Assembly: GCF_023897065.1 (NCBI RefSeq)
Contig: NZ_JAMHIV010000009.1
Span: forward strand, 124,001 to 188,000
DNA: 64,000 nucleotides
Direction of reading: 5' to 3'
Origin: Crossiella sp. SN42
Lineage (GTDB): Bacteria > Actinomycetota > Actinomycetes > Mycobacteriales > Pseudonocardiaceae
Shown here piece by piece: positions 61,689 to 64,000 of this stretch (positions are counted from its first letter, which is position 1; every line of letters begins with the position of its first letter). Under the pieces are notes generated by a model. It worked only from the letters and a program-made list of their open reading frames with translations, made no database searches and was not told where the DNA came from. The position numbers and the translations under genes are program-made.

Positions 61689-62333
61689 GTGTCCCAGCCA
61701 TTGTGCGGCAAGGTGGTCGGGCTCCTTTCTGTGAGTGAGCGGAATTGGGTGCGACTGGGTGAGTTGGGCTCGCGGAGACGATCGCGTGGGACACGAACGC
61801 CAGGCGGGAGAGCACATCGGTCCACAGTGGACAGTTTGCTGGCGGGGCGTGCCGGGACAGCGACGGATGACGCGACCGCGAGCGTTGCCAGGACCCCATG
61901 CGACGCCAAGGTCGCGGGCGATGCCAGCACCGCGTGCGACGCCGAGGCCACAGCCGATGCCAAGACCGCGTGCGACACCGGGACTACCGGCGACGCCCGA
62001 GCTACCAGCGATGTCAGGACCACCGGCGATGCTGGGACCATCGGCGACGCCGGGACTGCCGGCGATGCCAGGGCCGCGTGCGATGGTGGGACTACCGGCG
62101 ATGCTGGCGTGGCAGGCAACCCACGCACGACCGGCAGTCCCGGAGCGGCAAGCAGTCCCGGAGCGGCAAGCAGTCCCGGAGCGGCAAGCAGTCCCGGAGC
62201 GGCAAGCAGTCCCGGAGCGGCAAGCAGTTCCGGGGTGACCGGCAATCCCGGAACGGCAGCCGATTCCGGTGCTGCCAGTGACGCTGTGGCAGCCGGAGAT
62301 GCCGTGGTTGCGGGCGTCACCGGGGTTGCGTGA
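61689..62333 (+). CDS. Putative hexapeptide-repeat protein (collagen-like), unverified
   Basis: 214 codons from a GTG. Residues 59-214 are 26 six-residue units (GDAGTA, GDARAA, GSPGAA, SSPGAA) that end exactly at a TGA, in register with an 18-bp DNA repeat. Many units read G-x-x-G-x-x, a discontinuous collagen-like pattern. No ribosome-binding site is clear; GTG at 61829 inside the iterated 13-bp motif is another possible start. No signal peptide. Both minus-strand frames are also open across the array, so coding is not proven, but exact termination in register favours this frame. Confidence 0.4.
   Translation: MSQPLCGKVVGLLSVSERNWVRLGELGSRRRSRGTRTPGGRAHRSTVDSLLAGRAGTATDDATASVARTPCDAKVAGDASTACDAEATADAKTACDTGTTGDARATSDVRTTGDAGTIGDAGTAGDARAACDGGTTGDAGVAGNPRTTGSPGAASSPGAASSPGAASSPGAASSPGAASSSGVTGNPGTAADSGAASDAVAAGDAVVAGVTGVA
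61820..61832. repeat. Iterated near-palindrome GTCCACAGTGGAC
   Basis: Exact copy just upstream of the 18-bp array. Confidence 0.8.
61863..62330. repeat. 18-bp tandem array, 26 units
   Basis: Twenty-six 18-base units in strict register, from degenerate (consensus GGCGAYGCCRGGACYRCC) to five identical copies (AGTCCCGGAGCGGCAAGC at 62136-62225). No spacers, so not CRISPR. Confidence 0.9.
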
Positions 62334-62699
62334 CGTGCCGGGATAGCCGGGGTTGTCTCGGCTACGAGCCAGGTCACGAGCGCGAGTGAGGCTGTGGCCA
62401 GGGTCGTTGTCGCGACTGCTGGTGGGTCGGTGCCCGGGGGCGACGTTGCCTGCGCGAGCGTGAACGTGACGAGGAGCCACGTTGCGGTCGTGCGGGATGG
62501 CGTTGGCGCTGTGTCCGTTGGGATTGTGCTTGAGGCGGAACCGATGGCGGAGAGCGCTGGAATCGTGGGGACTTCGCCGGTGTGGTGGCCGGGGGCCCAC
62601 GGGGGGCCGGTCAACGGCCTGGGCGGTGACCGCCCTTTCGCTTCAGCTGCATGGGCGGATCATCCCGGATCGCCTGCGCTCTCCGCAAGGGACTTCTGC
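62334..62699. other. Gap between the array and the DJ-1/PfpI gene
   Basis: 366 bases. Open frames on both strands but no codon preference, start signal or domain that I can support. Confidence 0.45.
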
Positions 62700-63398
62700 T
62701 CAGCCGAGCAGGGTGGCGCGGAGGTCTGGGTTGTCCGGGAAGGCCTCGTCGACCATCGACTTGATCCAGGCGGTGCCGGAGTTCAGGTCCACAGTGGACC
62801 AGTCGATGGGGCCGAGTGGGGGCTGGGGGTCGTACTCGATGCCGTTCTGGACGGCGCGGGCGACTTCCGGGCCGGCCAGCTGTTGCACGACGTGCAGGGC
62901 CGCGTCGATTCCGGCGGCCACGCCGGCGGCGGTGGTGAACTTGCCGTCGGTGACCCAGCGTTCGGCCACGGGGGTGGCGCCGAAGCGGGGGAGCACGTGG
63001 CGTGCGGCCCAGTGGGTGGTGGCTTTGCGGCCCTCCAGCAGGCCGGCGGCGCCCAGCAGCAGGGAGCCGGTGCAGACCGAGAGCATCAACTCAGCCTGGG
63101 GGCTGGTGGCGCGGAGGTAGTCGAGCAGCGACTCGTCAGCCATGGCGCGGAAGGTCGGGGCGCCGCCGCCGGGGACCAGGACCGCGAACGGGTTGGGGAT
63201 CTCGGGGTAGGTGTGGGTGGCGGACAGGTGCAGGGGGAGGTCGGTGGGGAGGGGGTCCTTGGTGCCGGCGACGGTGACGGCGCGGTAGGGCAGGCCCAGT
63301 TCGGGGAGGGCGGCGAGCACTTGGAGGGGGCCGACCAGGTCGAGCGGGGTCAGGCCGGGGTAGAGGACGAAGGCGATGGTGCGCACGTCTGCGGTCAT
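62700..63398 (-). CDS. DJ-1/PfpI-family protein (isonitrile-hydratase/GATase1-like)
   Basis: 232 residues. Strand-nucleophile motif MLSVCTGSLLLGAAGLLEGR near residue 107 with the candidate catalytic Cys, preceded by LVPGGGAPTF and followed by ATTHWAARHVLPRFGA. The N-terminus TIAFVLYPGLTPLDLVGPLQ is typical of the DJ-1/PfpI branch fused in AraC-like regulators or standing alone as isonitrile hydratase-like enzymes. No HTH domain here, so it is a stand-alone enzyme or sensor. Divergent from a GlxA-type regulator that it may accompany functionally. Confidence 0.88.
   Translation of the reverse strand: MTADVRTIAFVLYPGLTPLDLVGPLQVLAALPELGLPYRAVTVAGTKDPLPTDLPLHLSATHTYPEIPNPFAVLVPGGGAPTFRAMADESLLDYLRATSPQAELMLSVCTGSLLLGAAGLLEGRKATTHWAARHVLPRFGATPVAERWVTDGKFTTAAGVAAGIDAALHVVQQLAGPEVARAVQNGIEYDPQPPLGPIDWSTVDLNSGTAWIKSMVDEAFPDNPDLRATLLG
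62787..62799. repeat. Iterated near-palindrome GTCCACAGTGGAC
   Basis: Exact copy inside the DJ-1/PfpI gene near its 3' end. Confidence 0.8.
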
Positions 63399-63438
63399 GG
63401 GGCCAGCCTGGCCGGATGATCACGGGGGTGCGCGGGGG

Positions 63439-63474
63439 ATGTCCGAAAACTTGGGGTCCTTGTCTGACGGACAT
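63439..63474. promoter_or_regulatory. Inverted repeats in the DJ-1/GlxA divergent promoter
   Basis: ATGTCCG (63439-63445) and CGGACAT (63468-63474) form an inverted repeat, and TGTC-N5-GACA (63461-63473) is a second, overlapping palindrome, in a 95-base divergent gap. Candidate operator for the adjacent GlxA-type regulator. Confidence 0.5.
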
Positions 63475-63493
63475 GGGGAGCTAGGTTTGCGGC

Positions 63494-64000
63494 ATGGCTG
63501 GTGCGGCTCGGCGGGTGGTGATCATCGGGTATGACGAGGCGGAGCTGCTTGACATCGCCTGTCCCAGCGATGTGCTGGACGCGGCCAACCGGATGGGCCT
63601 GGACCCTGGTTATGAGATCCGGCTGGCGAGCATGGGGGGACGTGCGGTCCGGTGTGCTTCCGGGTTGACGCTGGCGGCGCAGGTACGGCTGGAACGGGTG
63701 GCCGGGCCGGTGGACACGATGATCGTGGCCGGCGGCTGGACCTACCGGGAGCAGGCGCTTGACCAGCGGTTCGTCGACCAGGTTCGGCGGGTGGCGGGGT
63801 TGAGCCGACGGGTGGCCTCGGTGTGTGTCGGGTCGACCCTGCTGGCCGCCGCGGGGTTGCTGGACGGGCGGCGGGCGACCACGCACTGGTTCTACGCCGA
63901 CCGGATGGCCAGGGACTTTCCCGCGGTGACCGTGGACCCCGCGCCGCTGTTCATCAAGGACGGCCCGCTGTACACCTCGGCAGGCGTGACCAGCGGGCTC
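63494..64000 (+). CDS. GlxA-type AraC-family regulator, 3' end missing
   Basis: 169 codons to the window edge. The visible part is the DJ-1/PfpI-like sensory domain: VVIIGYDEAELLDIACPSDV at the N-terminus, IVAGGWTYREQALDQRFVDQ, and RVASVCVGSTLLAAAGLLDG with the nucleophile-position Cys. In this family a C-terminal AraC HTH follows, outside the window. The start ATG at 63494 is 95 bases from the divergent DJ-1 gene. Confidence 0.85.
   Translation, partial: MAGAARRVVIIGYDEAELLDIACPSDVLDAANRMGLDPGYEIRLASMGGRAVRCASGLTLAAQVRLERVAGPVDTMIVAGGWTYREQALDQRFVDQVRRVAGLSRRVASVCVGSTLLAAAGLLDGRRATTHWFYADRMARDFPAVTVDPAPLFIKDGPLYTSAGVTSGL

Noticed and set aside
61863-62330. CRISPR array
   Set aside because: Units are contiguous 18-mers without spacers, and no cas genes are nearby.
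61614-62614. Long minus-strand frames of 313-328 codons across the repeat array
   Set aside because: They overlap the WYL gene end and have no start signals; open only because the repeat lacks stop codons.

Overview
The window is very GC-rich chromosomal DNA with dense, often overlapping genes, many GTG/TTG starts and many 4-base ATGA/GTGA overlaps. Gene content points to an actinomycete, probably of the Pseudonocardiales: mraZ-rsmH-ftsL-ftsI with a proline/glutamine-rich FtsL, lexA divergent from a LysM gene and followed by nrdR-nrdJ (class II ribonucleotide reductase), DUF3040, DinB, and paired MoxR/DUF58/TgpA genes. The family assignment is inference; no rRNA or tRNA is present to anchor it. 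Both ends cut genes: an NCS2 permease at the left and a GlxA-type regulator at the right.

Layout. 0-5 kb: permease, then a tightly coupled minus-strand operon (ParA, LysE, Nei2-like glycosylase, Uma2) and a methyltransferase. 5.1-11.1 kb: a 15-bp repeat array, then an acetate-type symporter with its small partner, a LytS-like kinase, a LytTR regulator and a flavin oxidoreductase, with a CRP/GlxR-like palindrome before the transporter. 11.6-19.9 kb: diguanylate cyclase, PCMT-like methyltransferase, DinB with a 162-bp palindromic MITE-like element at its 3' end, universal stress protein, agmatine deiminase with a TetR regulator and a palindromic operator, DUF3040.

20-34.3 kb is the accessory block: a small secreted protein translationally coupled to a 920-residue ATP-grasp/PLP-decarboxylase fusion; two tandem NACHT-type STAND NTPases that may share an operon with an ABC-2 transporter; and a divergent NarL-type two-component system. 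It separates DUF3040 from TgpA/DUF58/MoxR, genes I would expect to find close together.

34.3-48.9 kb is housekeeping: TgpA, DUF58 and MoxR; mraZ with three MraZ boxes over its promoter; rsmH, ftsL, ftsI. There the division cluster stops: murE and the rest are absent, and after a terminator comes lexA, with two SOS boxes in the lexA/LysM intergenic region, then nrdR and nrdJ. 49-52.7 kb: a membrane serine hydrolase and a two-component system that share an 18-bp palindromic operator at equal distances from their start codons.

53-64 kb is a looser region of small and hypothetical genes: reductase, DUF4239, secreted propeller-like protein, GNAT enzyme with a leader ORF and SD-sequestering hairpin, DUF2293, RidA, a PfpI remnant, a WYL regulator, a 26-unit hexapeptide-repeat frame ending exactly at a stop codon, and two divergent DJ-1/PfpI-type genes. 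A 13-bp near-palindrome GTCCACAGTGGAC occurs at least six times in the window, five of them between 53.4 and 62.8 kb. The strongest candidates for something undescribed are the tandem NACHT pair with its transporter and the ATP-grasp/decarboxylase fusion with its secreted partner.
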